Shown piece after piece: positions 1-8,872 of a DNA stretch of 64,000 bases. Position numbers and translations under genes: made by a program. Each line of letters starts with the position of its first letter. The stretch's first letter is position 1. Under the pieces are notes generated by a model, which did not search any database, was not told the origin of the DNA, and worked only from the letters and a program-made list of their open reading frames with translations. Source of the DNA: Bacteroidia bacterium (GTDB lineage: Bacteria > Bacteroidota > Bacteroidia > Chitinophagales > Chitinophagaceae); assembly GCA_030427635.1 (NCBI GenBank), contig JAUIBA010000005.1, forward strand, positions 62,001 through 126,000, read 5' to 3'.

Positions 1-791
1 TTGTACACAGGCAGGCGGGAATACCCTACTTCAATGCAGTATTTCCTCACCTCTGAAAATGTCATGTCAAAATCTATACCGCTCACATCCAGCCGGGTAC
101 GCATTATCTGCCTTGCAGTAATGCTACCAAACTTAAGGATACCTTTAAATATATTTACTTCTTCCTTGGTAGCAGTATGGCCTACAGTAAGCTCTATGGC
201 ATGCTCAAAATCTTCAGAAGAGATATTTGAGGTACGTGTTCCTATCCTTCCTTCTATAAATCGGGTAGAAGATACCAGCACCTTACTCACCGGACTGAAC
301 ATCCATGTCATAGCCTGCAGAACCGGCGCCGAGAACAGAGCCATACGCAGGTTATTCTGTGTGGCATAGACCTTTGGCAATACCTCACCAAACAGTACAA
401 GCAGAAAAGTAACACATATTACCTGAACAAAAAATGCTACTACCGGGTCAGTAGTAGGTGGCAGCAGAGCATGCACCAGCACATCTGTAGTTATAACAAC
501 AGCAATATTGATAAAGTTGTTTGCCACAAGAATAGTGGCCAGCAGCTTCTTGGGTTGCTCCAGTAGCTGTGCCGCTGTCCTTGCGCTACCTTTCTCATTG
601 GTTTTAAGGAAGTTTATATCCTTTGCCGATAGCGAGAAGTATGCAGTCTCAGCACCTGCAGTCATTGCGGTGAGTAACAGCAATACGATAATGACTATAA
701 TTAGGATAGTGGCGCCTGACGGTGAAAATGTCGTGCCGGATGCGTTGAGAAGAAACGGAATAAAATTCGTGTCACCTTCGGAGCTTTCCAA
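1..791 (-). CDS. gldE: GldE-like CNNM/CBS membrane protein, C-terminus cut by window edge
   Basis: About 263 codons are visible. The protein belongs to the HlyC/CorC (CNNM, DUF21) family: a first hydrophobic segment near residues 28-43 runs into the family signature AGAETAYFSLSAKDI, followed by membrane segments around ATILVANNFINIAVV and FFVQVICVTFLLVLFGEVLP, then the start of a CBS region (RQIMRTRLDVSGIDF). In gliding Bacteroidota the member beside ssb and mutY is GldE, which works with the lipoprotein GldD; that order is seen here, so GldE is the best reading. A TTG start at 791 is chosen because an in-frame TAA lies two codons upstream and the first in-frame ATG falls inside the first membrane segment. 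It lies 84 bp after ssb on the same strand. The missing end is the window boundary, not a truncation. A generic hemolysin-C-like transporter is the alternative. Confidence 0.85.
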   Translation of the reverse strand, partial: MESSEGDTNFIPFLLNASGTTFSPSGATILIIVIIVLLLLTAMTAGAETAYFSLSAKDINFLKTNEKGSARTAAQLLEQPKKLLATILVANNFINIAVVITTDVLVHALLPPTTDPVVAFFVQVICVTFLLVLFGEVLPKVYATQNNLRMALFSAPVLQAMTWMFSPVSKVLVSSTRFIEGRIGTRTSNISSEDFEHAIELTVGHTATKEEVNIFKGILKFGSITARQIMRTRLDVSGIDFDMTFSEVRKYCIEVGYSRLPVY

Positions 792-875
792 GTGTGGTTA
801 TGTTTGGTAATGCATCAAAATTAAAAAAAGGAATGAAACCTGAAAAAGTTTCTTTTTGCGGTAGTTCATATCCAG

Positions 876-1328
876 TTAAAATGGCAAATCATCTCTTGTC
901 ACATTTGGCCCAGACGATGAACCATCATAAGACATATCTCCGAAATTATTATTGTCAGAACCGGTAGACTCACCCGATTGGCTTTCATTATGCTCCTTGC
1001 GCTTATCCAGCATTACAAGATTGTCACCTATTATCTCCGTACTAAACCTTCTGTTTTTGTCCTTGTCCTCCCAGGTACGGGTGCGTATACGTCCTTCCAG
1101 GTATATAAGGCTTCCTTTATGCAGATACCTTTGTGCCAGCTCCGCAAGACCTCTCCACAGCACTATTGTATGCCATTCGGTTTGCGAAACAAGATTACCA
1201 TTTCTGTCTTTGTACGTTTCTGTAGTTGCAAGGGGGAATTTGGCTACCGCAATATTTCCTTCCAGATGTTGTAAATCAGGCTCTTTTCCCAGATTTCCGA
1301 TCAATACTACCCTGTTAACGCCTCTCAT
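876..1328 (-). CDS. ssb: Single-stranded DNA-binding protein
   Basis: A 150-residue SSB of normal bacterial length. Residues 1-110 form the OB fold, opening with the typical RGVNRVVLIGNLGKEPDL and containing WHTIVLWRGLAELAQRYLHKG, the stretch that packs on ssDNA. The tail from about 111 is Ser/Asn/Gly-rich and disordered, and it ends in the acidic tip DDLPF, the docking peptide for replication and repair partners. It would act as a tetramer coating ssDNA in the cytoplasm. It lies 47 bp after mutY and 84 bp before gldE, the usual Bacteroidota arrangement mutY-ssb-gldE, so co-transcription with DNA repair is likely. I see no independent promoter motif in the short gap. Confidence 0.97.
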   Translation of the reverse strand: MRGVNRVVLIGNLGKEPDLQHLEGNIAVAKFPLATTETYKDRNGNLVSQTEWHTIVLWRGLAELAQRYLHKGSLIYLEGRIRTRTWEDKDKNRRFSTEIIGDNLVMLDKRKEHNESQSGESTGSDNNNFGDMSYDGSSSGPNVTRDDLPF

Positions 1329-1375
1329 AAGAATACTTTTTTGCCTCTATAAGTTATAATTTCGATATCACCAAT

Positions 1376-2452
1376 CTAAAAGTATAAATTATTTCTTAAA
1401 AAAGAAAGCACAGTTTTAGGAAAGGCTAACTTATTTATTTGGCTTACTCTTATCCACATCCCATCATTACCGGGCACTTCTGCACGCTTGTCAAAATCCA
1501 TAATATAGAAATTACTATGAATTAACTGATGGGTCAGCCGCTGCCTGAACGAACCCGAATGAATGACATTACTTATGCCTAAATCATTGATTTTAAAAAA
1601 CTTATCAGACACTAATTCAGAAACCTCGACAGGAGATTCTGTCTCTATCAGATATGGCTCATGAAGGTCGGCCCATATATCACCACCCGCTCTTTTTCGT
1701 ATCCATATTTCATCAGAAAACCTTAGTAACAGATAGTTAAAATAACGAGGCCTGACCACAAGTTTTTTTGATTTTACGGGAAATTCTGAAGTTGCCCCCC
1801 GCTGAAATGCATAACATCTGGCCGAAAGTGGACATTCCTTGCATAAAGGTGCCGCAGGTGTACACACCGTAGCGCCCAGGTCCATTATTGCCTGGTTATA
1901 TCCTGCACTGTTCTTTTTATCCAGTAACTCTGTGGCAAGGGCTGCAAACAGTTTCCTGCCCTCTGTAGTATCATATGGGGTATCTATACCCCTGTAGCGG
2001 CTCAGTATCCGGTACACATTGCCATCTACTACTGCATATGGCAGGTCAAAAGCAAAAGAAGCTATAGCTGCCGCAGTATAGGCACCTACTCCTTTCAGTG
2101 CCAGAATATCATCATATTCCGATGGAAAAAGTCCCCCACGCTCATGACATATGTATCGGGCTGTTGCCAGCATATTGCGGCAGCGGTTATAATAGCCCAG
2201 CCCCTGCCATATACGAAATACATCCTCGTCCGCCGCACCTGCCAATGCACATATATCAGGATATGCATCGGTAAATGCATGATAATACGGTATCACCTGC
2301 GCTGCACGGGTCTGCTGCAGCAGTATTTCAGACAGCCATATTTTATAGGGATCCTTTTCCTCCTTCCAGGGCAGGCTCCTGCTGTTTTCATCTCTATGCC
2401 ATGATACCAGTGATCTGGTAAAAAAACTTCCATCCGAAACTACCGCCATCAT
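1376..2452 (-). CDS. mutY: A/G-specific adenine DNA glycosylase MutY
   Basis: Removes adenine mispaired with 8-oxoguanine in base excision repair. The 358-residue protein has the expected parts: catalytic Glu42 in WLSEILLQQTRAAQV, helix-hairpin-helix LKGVGAYTAAAIASFAF (about 119-135), catalytic Asp143 in VVDGNVYRILSR, and a complete 4Fe-4S loop C197-X6-C204-X2-C207-X5-C213. The C-terminal part (about 230-358) matches in place and size the Nudix-like 8-oxoG recognition domain, although it is poorly conserved. The start ATG ATG at 2452 overlaps the stop of the upstream gene by 4 bp, indicating translational coupling; the second ATG at 2449 is equally possible. Confidence 0.96.
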   Translation of the reverse strand: MMAVVSDGSFFTRSLVSWHRDENSRSLPWKEEKDPYKIWLSEILLQQTRAAQVIPYYHAFTDAYPDICALAGAADEDVFRIWQGLGYYNRCRNMLATARYICHERGGLFPSEYDDILALKGVGAYTAAAIASFAFDLPYAVVDGNVYRILSRYRGIDTPYDTTEGRKLFAALATELLDKKNSAGYNQAIMDLGATVCTPAAPLCKECPLSARCYAFQRGATSEFPVKSKKLVVRPRYFNYLLLRFSDEIWIRKRAGGDIWADLHEPYLIETESPVEVSELVSDKFFKINDLGISNVIHSGSFRQRLTHQLIHSNFYIMDFDKRAEVPGNDGMWIRVSQINKLAFPKTVLSFLRNNLYF

Positions 2453-3246
2453 CTGCCCGTTTTTGCATATAAAATTCCGCTAAGCTCCTGCATATACGCT
2501 CCCGCCAGCATCATTCTGCTGCCATACCAGCTAAACATTTCCCCATCTACCAGCGCTACCTGCACACCGGGCAATGCCTCTTTTATTTCCTGTATGTGTA
2601 CATCTTTGAATGGATACGGCTCTGAAGAAAGCAGCACCACATCTACTTTCATATCCCGTAGTACCTCCGGCACCACCTCAGGATAACGCAACTCTGTAAC
2701 CACATTCTCCCACCCCATGCAGCTTATCATATCACTGATAAAAGTATCACTCCCGGCACACATCCACGGGTTCCTCCATATAAAATAGGCCACTCTCAGT
2801 GGGCTGGTATTGTGCTCCTGTCTCTGTGGCAGTGATACTTTATCTATAATTTGTTGAGCCTCATTGCTACGCCCGGCAATGTCCCCAACAGCACGTATCA
2901 TATTCCTGGCCTCTGCTATTGTGGTTATATCACTCACCCATACAGGATACTTCATTGCCAGTGCCTCTATCTGTTCCTTTGTATTCTCTTCCTTGTTCGC
3001 TATTATAAGATCAGGGCATAGCGTATCTATCACGTCCATACGCAGGTTCTTGGTCCCTCCCACTCTTGTCTTATTACGAAACCAACTGTTAGGATGCACA
3101 CAAAACTTTGTAATGCCCACTACTTCATTGTCCAGCCCCAGGTCATATAGCAACTCCGTCTGCGATGGCACAACAGAAATTATTCTTTGCGGCACATCGG
3201 GTATAGTTACCTTACGCCCTGTCATATCTGTTACTACCCTACCCAT
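2449..3246 (-). CDS. Helical-backbone periplasmic-binding-like protein (BtuF/TroA fold), no signal peptide
   Basis: This 265-residue protein has the class III substrate-binding fold of BtuF/FhuD proteins: RIISVVPSQTELLYDLGL near residues 21-38, GITKFCVHP, and PDLIIANKEENTKEQIEAL before the linking helix. Family members bind cobalamin, haem or siderophores for ABC import. Unlike exported relatives it begins directly with GRVVTDMTGRKVTIPDVPQ and shows no signal peptide or lipobox, so as annotated it would stay in the cytosol. No ABC permease or ATPase is adjacent. It sits 2 bp after the short-chain dehydrogenase and overlaps mutY by 4 bp, so it is part of that operon. Ligand and role are unknown; the homologous group is often labelled cobalamin-binding protein. 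Confidence 0.8.
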   Translation of the reverse strand: MGRVVTDMTGRKVTIPDVPQRIISVVPSQTELLYDLGLDNEVVGITKFCVHPNSWFRNKTRVGGTKNLRMDVIDTLCPDLIIANKEENTKEQIEALAMKYPVWVSDITTIAEARNMIRAVGDIAGRSNEAQQIIDKVSLPQRQEHNTSPLRVAYFIWRNPWMCAGSDTFISDMISCMGWENVVTELRYPEVVPEVLRDMKVDVVLLSSEPYPFKDVHIQEIKEALPGVQVALVDGEMFSWYGSRMMLAGAYMQELSGILYAKTGR

Positions 3247-3248
3247 TC

Positions 3249-3953
3249 TTATACATCTCCTTTTTGTGGACGCAGCACTATGGTTTCTGCTACAGCCTGA
3301 GGTGAAACATTAATAGCGGCCCATACAATCGCGGCAATATCTGCCGCCTCCATAATGCGGGACTGCGGCATATCACTACCTTCCCACGATGATGTCCATG
3401 TAGCGCCGGGGCATATTGCAGTTACTTTCACCCCATATGGGCGCAGCTCTTCCCTTAAGTTATCTGTAAGCCCCAGCAGCGCATACTTCGATATGCTGTA
3501 TGACCCTATACCGGCATACCCCTTCAGAGATGCTACTGAGCATATATTAATAATATGCCCTGCCTCCTGCTGCCTCATTACCGGTGCCAGAGCTTTACAT
3601 AGCCGGTATGGGCCCCATAGGTTCACAGCCAGCATACTTTCCAGTACAGCATCCTGCTCTTCTGTTATATTACCGGGAGTATAGCCTCCGGCATTATTTA
3701 TCAGTACATCTACCTGCGGAAACGAATTGGTTATCAGCTCAGAAAAAGCAGCTACGCCCTCTGCAGTTGCCATATCGGCAGCCAGCCATATTATATCAGA
3801 GTCCTCATAGGTTTTACGCCATGTATCCACCGCATCTCTAAGGTCTTTTTCATTTCTTCCGCATACAGCTACAGCACATCCGCACGACAGCAATTGCTCT
3901 ACTATAGCTTTTCCCATACCTTTTGACGCTCCGGTCACTACTGTATATAGCAT
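3249..3953 (-). CDS. Short-chain dehydrogenase/reductase
   Basis: A 234-residue classical SDR. The Rossmann nucleotide-binding turn TGASKGMG is at residues 7-14, NNAGG at 86-90, the structural Asn at 111, catalytic Ser139 in ICSV, and the Tyr152-X3-Lys156 pair in YSISK. Such enzymes oxidise or reduce an alcohol/ketone with NAD(P)(H); the substrate cannot be read from sequence. FabG-like and sepiapterin-reductase-like activities are both possible. It is the first gene of the packed minus-strand run that continues into the binding-protein-like gene, mutY, ssb and gldE. A near-consensus -7 element (TACCTTGC) lies shortly upstream, which may start this operon. Confidence 0.9.
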   Translation of the reverse strand: MLYTVVTGASKGMGKAIVEQLLSCGCAVAVCGRNEKDLRDAVDTWRKTYEDSDIIWLAADMATAEGVAAFSELITNSFPQVDVLINNAGGYTPGNITEEQDAVLESMLAVNLWGPYRLCKALAPVMRQQEAGHIINICSVASLKGYAGIGSYSISKYALLGLTDNLREELRPYGVKVTAICPGATWTSSWEGSDMPQSRIMEAADIAAIVWAAINVSPQAVAETIVLRPQKGDV

Positions 3954-4003
3954 AGTTCTTCTTTCTTTTGCATTGCAAGGTACGAACCGTACACATACAT
4001 ATA

Positions 4004-4038
4004 AACTGAAAAAGCCCCCTTAAAGGAGCTTTTCAGTT
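4004..4038 (-). terminator. Rho-independent terminator-like hairpin
   Basis: Two arms (4004-4012 and 4030-4038, AACTGAAAA/TTTTCAGTT) pair perfectly and the stem continues with G/C-rich, partly mismatched pairs. It lies just 3' of the secreted protein that ends at 4058 and upstream of the dehydrogenase start, so it separates the two minus-strand units. Confidence 0.6.
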
Positions 4039-4057
4039 ATACGATTACTATATGTTC

Positions 4058-5395
4058 TTAGCGTCCGCCTCTGGAGTTGCTCCTTTGTGGCTGCGAAGGC
4101 TGCTGAGATTGCTGCCTTTGTGGCTGTGACGGAGTTGTCTGGCGGGTAGACTGTTGCCTTTGTGGCTGTGATGCAGGCACATTGGTTCTGGTAGCAGGCC
4201 GCGCAGGCTGTGATGACTGCTGATTGCTCCTGTCCATACGGGAATCATAGCGCTGTGGCTGCATTCTGTTAGCAGGCTCAGTACGCACACCGCTACGTGT
4301 ATTGGTATTACGGTTGTCAGGTATAGTACTATTGGTACGCTCAGGCTGGCGATAGTCATTCCTGTTCTCAGTACGTCCGGGCTGCATACGGCTATCCTGC
4401 TGAGTGCGCTCATTAGTTCTCATATCTGTACGTCCCCGCTGAATCGTTCCACCATCACGCTGCTGCATATTGCTGCGGCTATCCATCTGGCTTCTGCCGT
4501 TCATACTTCCGGTATTGCCACGTCCTGTATTCTGGCGCTGAACATCCTGACGGAAGGCAGGCTGCCTGTCATTACCATACTGCTGCACAGCCTGACCTCT
4601 GCCCACTGGCTGCGGAGCCTGCATCACACGGTTAGGACGTGCATCTCTTACCGATGAGCGGTTTACCTGCGGGCGGTATACACTTACAGAACCTCTGCCT
4701 ATAGAAGGCGCTCCGGGACGGTTAAGGTGCGAAATATTATATACCTGAACCGGACGACGGGTTACCTGCTGCACTACCTCGGCACGGGGGCCATAGTTAT
4801 AGCGTACACGGGTACGGTTATCTATGTAGTAATTATTGATAATGGTTGTCTGCCTTATATAGGTAGGATTGTAAGTAGGGCCATGCCAGTACCTGATACA
4901 GTTAGGCTCATACATATATTGTGGTCCTACAAATACCCACCAGCTTTCAGGTGCATAATAGCTTACACCTACAGCTACACCGGGTCCCAGAGGTGCCCAT
5001 CCGGCATAACCACCACCAAACCTCCAGGTCACCCATGCAGGTGCCCACTCATAGCCGGGTATCCATATCCAGCCATAATAAGGATTGTATGTCCAGCGGC
5101 CATAGTGGTACACGGCCCATCCCCAGGGGTCATCAGATATCCAGGTATTACCATAGTCTGTCATTACCCAGCGGCCACGGCTACCATACGGACGGAAGTT
5201 GCCATCCTCATTGGGTACCCATACATTACCATACTGTGGGTCATATATCCACTGTCCGTACGGAGCCAGATTATCGTAAAATGTCTGGTATGAAACCATC
5301 ACATCCTGTGCCTTTGCTTTCTGTGTCGTGGCAGCCGTAAGCAGGAATCCTGCTATAAACAGTGCTGCAACTGACATTATGAACTTGTTTCTCAT
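4058..5395 (-). CDS. Secreted DUF6600-like protein with aromatic repeats and low-complexity tail
   Basis: A 445-residue exported protein. Residues 1-29 form a signal peptide ending TQKAKAQ. Residues 30-180 are very rich in Trp, Tyr, Gly and Pro (YDNLAPYGQWIYDPQYGNVW, YHYGRWTYNPYYGWIWIPG, WRFGGGYAGWAPLGPG), the repeat style of the Bacteroidota family usually labelled DUF6600. From about 250 to the end the protein is low-complexity, dominated by Gln, Arg, Asn, Ser and Thr (PSQPQRQQSQQ), probably disordered and perhaps surface- or matrix-associated. No catalytic motif is visible and function is unknown. It is monocistronic, bounded by the hairpin at 4004-4038 downstream and a 268-bp gap upstream that shows no clear promoter. 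Confidence 0.85.
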   Translation of the reverse strand: MRNKFIMSVAALFIAGFLLTAATTQKAKAQDVMVSYQTFYDNLAPYGQWIYDPQYGNVWVPNEDGNFRPYGSRGRWVMTDYGNTWISDDPWGWAVYHYGRWTYNPYYGWIWIPGYEWAPAWVTWRFGGGYAGWAPLGPGVAVGVSYYAPESWWVFVGPQYMYEPNCIRYWHGPTYNPTYIRQTTIINNYYIDNRTRVRYNYGPRAEVVQQVTRRPVQVYNISHLNRPGAPSIGRGSVSVYRPQVNRSSVRDARPNRVMQAPQPVGRGQAVQQYGNDRQPAFRQDVQRQNTGRGNTGSMNGRSQMDSRSNMQQRDGGTIQRGRTDMRTNERTQQDSRMQPGRTENRNDYRQPERTNSTIPDNRNTNTRSGVRTEPANRMQPQRYDSRMDRSNQQSSQPARPATRTNVPASQPQRQQSTRQTTPSQPQRQQSQQPSQPQRSNSRGGR

Positions 5396-5609
5396 ATCTG
5401 TGTGTTTTTAGTTACAGCCCCGGAATGGGACTTTGAAGGTATATATTCAATCAGCACTCCAAAAATCGCCAAAACAATGTTAATCCATATCCGGAGCGCT
5501 TTTCCTGACGGCAACCCCTATATTTCTGTGGCAAACGCAGTATCTGCTTTTCCCGATGCTGAGCAGCTGGTGTGCAGTAAAGATATTTACGGAACTTCTA
5601 TTTACAAAA

Positions 5610-5634
5610 GTTCCCCGGCACATTACCGGGGAAC
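5610..5634 (-). terminator. Terminator hairpin of sucD
   Basis: A perfect 9-bp stem (GTTCCCCGG / CCGGGGAAC) with a 7-nt loop, followed on the minus strand by a T-rich run, 30 bases after the sucD stop. The rest of 5396-5663 holds nothing I can identify. Confidence 0.8.
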
Positions 5635-5663
5635 AGATTGTTTTGCAATATAAAACATTGCAA

Positions 5664-6542
5664 TTATGCCGTTACAGAAAGTGCCTGTGCCATAGTTACA
5701 CCTATGTTGGCAGGGCTCTCCACTACGTGAATGCCACACTCACTCATTATTTTCATCTTTGCAGCAGCAGTATCATCAGCACCGCCTATGATAGCGCCCG
5801 CATGTCCCATACGACGGCCGGCAGGAGCTGTCTGACCAGCTATGAATCCTACTACAGGCTTACGCATATTGTCTTTCAGCCAGTTTGCAGCCTCAGCTTC
5901 CATGTTACCACCTATCTCACCTATCATTATGATACCGTCAGTCTCAGGGTCATTCATAAGCAGTTCTACAGCCTCACGGGTAGTTGTACCTATTATCGGG
6001 TCACCACCTATACCTATCGCTGTAGATATTCCCATACCTGCTTTTACTGCCTGGTCTGCCGCTTCATATGTAAGCGTACCAGACTTTGATACGATACCTA
6101 TGCGTCCTGGCTTAAATACAAAACCGGGCATGATACCCACTTTAGCCTCACCTGCGGTTATTACACCCGGGCAGTTAGGGCCTATCAGTCGGCAGTCACG
6201 GCCTTTGATATATTCTTTAGCCTTCACCATATCCTGTACAGGAATTCCTTCAGTGATACAGATAATCACTTTGATGCCTGCATCAGCCGCTTCCATGATA
6301 GCGTCAGCTGCAAATGCCGGTGGTACAAATATGATAGATACATCTGCTCCTGCATTTGCAACAGCATCCTTTACAGTGTTGAATACAGGCCTGTCCAGAT
6401 GAGTAGAACCACCTTTGCCCGGCGTTACACCGCCTACAACATTAGTACCATATTCGATCATCTGGGTGGCATGAAATGTACCTTCAGTACCTGTAAAACC
6501 CTGAACGATCACTTTTGAATTCTTGTTAACTAAAACTGCCAT
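5664..6542 (-). CDS. sucD: Succinate-CoA ligase (ADP-forming) subunit alpha
   Basis: The alpha subunit of succinyl-CoA synthetase, which makes ATP (or GTP) from succinyl-CoA in the TCA cycle with SucC. Length 292 is normal. The CoA-binding Rossmann part opens with [19 protein letters not shown], followed by [17 protein letters not shown] (about 121-128) and the ligase part with the phosphohistidine loop [11 protein letters not shown], His247. All expected residues are present. sucC is not adjacent, which is common in Bacteroidota. It is a single-gene unit: a -7 promoter element at 6562-6569 upstream and a strong hairpin at 5610-5634 downstream. Confidence 0.97.
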   Translation of the reverse strand: MAVLVNKNSKVIVQGFTGTEGTFHATQMIEYGTNVVGGVTPGKGGSTHLDRPVFNTVKDAVANAGADVSIIFVPPAFAADAIMEAADAGIKVIICITEGIPVQDMVKAKEYIKGRDCRLIGPNCPGVITAGEAKVGIMPGFVFKPGRIGIVSKSGTLTYEAADQAVKAGMGISTAIGIGGDPIIGTTTREAVELLMNDPETDGIIMIGEIGGNMEAEAANWLKDNMRKPVVGFIAGQTAPAGRRMGHAGAIIGGADDTAAAKMKIMSECGIHVVESPANIGVTMAQALSVTA

Positions 6543-6561
6543 TAGGATATTTTTTGAGCCG

Positions 6562-6569
6562 CAAAATTA
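6562..6569 (-). promoter_or_regulatory. Candidate sucD promoter (-7 TAATTTTG)
   Basis: Matches the Bacteroidota sigma-A -7 consensus TAnnTTTG on the minus strand, 20 bases upstream of the sucD ATG. No clear TTTG -33 element is seen. Confidence 0.5.
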
Positions 6570-6638
6570 AGCTAATTTATTGTTTTATTCTAAATGAAGG
6601 ACAGAAGATATGCTGTCACACAGAAACTTCAGTATTTC

Positions 6639-7271
6639 TTAACCCTGTTGCTGCCTCCTGCGCACTATATAATAGCACCCGGAGCACACTACTGTACCTA
6701 TAATACTACCTACATACACATCTTCGAAAAAATGTGCAGCCAGGTACACACGGGAATAGCAAACCAGCAGTGCCATTATGAAAAAGACAAGTCCCCACAC
6801 CCGCTTTCCCTGTGGTAATATCAATGACAGAAAACAAAACAGGGCAAATGCACCCTCACTATGCCCCGAAGGGAAGCTCCTTTCGTATAGCCAGGGCCAG
6901 TGCTCCGGATGGTGCACCCAGCCTGCATCTCTGAATACGCTCAATGGGCGCGGTGCATTAAACAGCGACTTTAGCCCCTGCGATACCAGCATGGGTACAA
7001 TATTTGATGCAATTGCCGCTATGAAATATTGTCTGTTTCTGAACTGCGAAAACACAAACGGAAATAATAATAACGGTATCACCACCGATGCTTCTCCCAG
7101 GTGAGTGATAGCATACATTGCTGTATCCAGCGTAGCAGTATGATTTGTATTGATAAAGCGAAAAAGAACCTCACTGCCGGCCACGGTATACAGCACACCA
7201 CCCACAATTACCCATACCGCAAACGGTATAGCAAAATATAGATTTACCGGAATGCTAGTCTTCCCCTTCAC
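6639..7271 (-). CDS. PAP2-family membrane phosphatase
   Basis: A 210-residue integral membrane lipid-phosphate phosphatase. The three PAP2 signature blocks are intact: KSLFNAPRP (101-109), RSFPSGHS (131-138) and SRVYLAAHFFEDV (173-185, with His180 nucleophile and Asp184). About five to six hydrophobic segments flank them, placing the active site at the periplasmic face. Likely substrates are undecaprenyl pyrophosphate, phosphatidate or lipid A phosphate; the sequence does not decide. Translation starts at a GTG at 7271, 17 bp inside the end of the LptG-like gene, so the two are coupled. Partnership with an LPS-export permease makes an envelope-lipid role attractive. Confidence 0.9.
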   Translation of the reverse strand: MKGKTSIPVNLYFAIPFAVWVIVGGVLYTVAGSEVLFRFINTNHTATLDTAMYAITHLGEASVVIPLLLFPFVFSQFRNRQYFIAAIASNIVPMLVSQGLKSLFNAPRPLSVFRDAGWVHHPEHWPWLYERSFPSGHSEGAFALFCFLSLILPQGKRVWGLVFFIMALLVCYSRVYLAAHFFEDVYVGSIIGTVVCSGCYYIVRRRQQQG

Positions 7272-8727
7272 TTACTGCTGCTATTATTTTTTTACTGAAA
7301 GTAATTGCACGCCATAGCCTGAAGTACCACTCTTTTGTGAATATGCGGGAATCGTTACGTGCAGCATTAATAAGCAGTATAGCCAGCGGCAGCATAATGA
7401 ATGTAGACATCCACATTCCCAGCCACGGCGCCACCGACTCTGCCTTTACCAGCTTTTCTCCTGATATATTCAGCATGTGAAATATTACAAAGAAAACCAC
7501 AGCCACTACCATAGGCATTCCCAGTCCCCCTTTTCTGATAATTGCCCCCAGTGGTGCCCCTATCAGAAACAGTAACAGACATGCAAACGAAAGAGAAAAC
7601 TTCCGGTGCAGTTCTATCTCATATTTGATATAGTTTTCTGACTGTAATTTGTAATCCAGCGCAGTAGCATCCATCTGCGTTTTCATCAGCCGTATGTTAT
7701 TAGCCGCCGACTGTAGTACAATTTTTTGTAAAGAGTCCGGCACCCTGTCCAGAAACGTACCCGTGTATAAATGTGACGTCTCTGCCACCTTCTTTTTTAT
7801 TGCCTTTTCTGCCTTATTCCTCTCTTTCCCCTGAGTTTCAAAGGTATAATACGGAGCCAGATAACGTGTCACTACACTAAGACTGCGCTTCTGCTGTTGT
7901 TTCAGGCTGTCTATAGATTCTTTTAGCTGTGTCACATCCATCATCTGGTTGGCATTGCGAAACATATCTTCATTGGTACGCGTAAACCGGAAGCCCGACA
8001 GGTCAAATACTTTATCCCATTCATCAAAGTGCATTCTTATCTGGGTATAGTCATGAGCGCCATTCTCATACCCCTCTATATACTGCCACCCGTCTTTTAG
8101 CCTGAATACCATCGACTGCTTATCAGCAGAAGGTACCATCTTCCCCTCCTTTGCCATCACCACCCTGTTATTACCCACCATATCAGAATGGTCATATATC
8201 ACCACATCTCTTATCGTAGAGCCGTCTTTGTCTTTGGCACCTACTCTTATGGAATATCCCTGTATGTCACTGTTAAACTGGTCTGGTCTTATACTTAGCG
8301 TTGGTTTGGAGTTCCGCACATCGTACAATAATGAATATGCTTTAAGGTTCGCCACCGGCATTATATAATTGGCAAAAAGAAATGCCATTATAGAAATACC
8401 TCCTACAAAAACTGCCAGAGGTTGCATAAAGCGGAGCAGAGAGATGCCTGAAGACTTGATGGCAACCAGCTCAAAGTTCTCTCCCAGATTACCAAATGTC
8501 ATTATCGACGACAGAAGCACAGCAAGAGGTAACGCCAGAGGCACGAGCACTGCCGACATATACAGGAGCAGTTCTATAAGCAGAAACGTTCCTACCCCCT
8601 TACCTATCAGCTCATCCATATACAGCCAGAAAAACTGCATCATGAGCACAAAAAGCGACACGAAAAAAGTGACTATAAATGGGCCTACGAAACTCTTTAC
8701 AAGAAGTATGTCCAGCTTTTTTATCAA
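7255..8727 (-). CDS. LptF/LptG (YjgP/YjgQ) LPS-export permease
   Basis: A 490-residue permease of the LPS transport ABC complex LptBFG, which lifts lipopolysaccharide from the inner membrane. Three N-terminal membrane segments (about 15-35, 50-75, 100-122) contain the family phrases VPLALPLAVLLSSIMTFGNL and NFELVAIKSSGISLLRFMQP, then a long periplasmic jellyroll-like region (130-380), then three C-terminal membrane segments from 375. The only usable start is TTG at 8727, because an in-frame TAG lies nine codons upstream and no ATG intervenes. A TAGGTTTG promoter element lies 20 bp upstream. Whether it is the F or G paralogue cannot be told. The extended middle with charged KKKVAE stretches is typical of Bacteroidota homologues. 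Confidence 0.93.
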   Translation of the reverse strand: MIKKLDILLVKSFVGPFIVTFFVSLFVLMMQFFWLYMDELIGKGVGTFLLIELLLYMSAVLVPLALPLAVLLSSIMTFGNLGENFELVAIKSSGISLLRFMQPLAVFVGGISIMAFLFANYIMPVANLKAYSLLYDVRNSKPTLSIRPDQFNSDIQGYSIRVGAKDKDGSTIRDVVIYDHSDMVGNNRVVMAKEGKMVPSADKQSMVFRLKDGWQYIEGYENGAHDYTQIRMHFDEWDKVFDLSGFRFTRTNEDMFRNANQMMDVTQLKESIDSLKQQQKRSLSVVTRYLAPYYTFETQGKERNKAEKAIKKKVAETSHLYTGTFLDRVPDSLQKIVLQSAANNIRLMKTQMDATALDYKLQSENYIKYEIELHRKFSLSFACLLLFLIGAPLGAIIRKGGLGMPMVVAVVFFVIFHMLNISGEKLVKAESVAPWLGMWMSTFIMLPLAILLINAARNDSRIFTKEWYFRLWRAITFSKKIIAAVSEGED

Positions 8728-8746
8728 GAATGGATATTTTAGGCTG

Positions 8747-8754
8747 CAAACCTA
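8747..8754 (-). promoter_or_regulatory. Candidate promoter of lptG-like gene (-7 TAGGTTTG)
   Basis: Exact TAnnTTTG match on the minus strand, giving a predicted leader of only about 15 nt before the TTG start. This supports the TTG choice. Confidence 0.55.
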
Positions 8755-8817
8755 CATAAATAGTGGTCTGACAGGTACACAGCAGTACAGTATTAACCTT
8801 TATTTCTATAAATAAAA

Positions 8818-8844
8818 CTGCATCCGGACACAATCCGGATGCAG
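8818..8844 (-). terminator. Terminator hairpin after START-like gene
   Basis: Perfect 11-bp stem (CTGCATCCGGA / TCCGGATGCAG) with 5-nt loop followed on the minus strand by TTTTATTTATA; 28 bp after the stop at 8873. Confidence 0.85.
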
Positions 8845-8872
8845 AAATCTTCTTAAAGCTATCTGTATTTTA

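Noticed and set aside
1-810. Plus-strand frames at 1-369 and 508-810
   Set aside because: They are the complement of gldE, whose membrane and DUF21 motifs are clear on the minus strand.
5396-5663. An 83-codon plus-strand frame in the gap before the DUF6600-like gene
   Set aside because: No start context, no similarity, and it runs through the sucD terminator.
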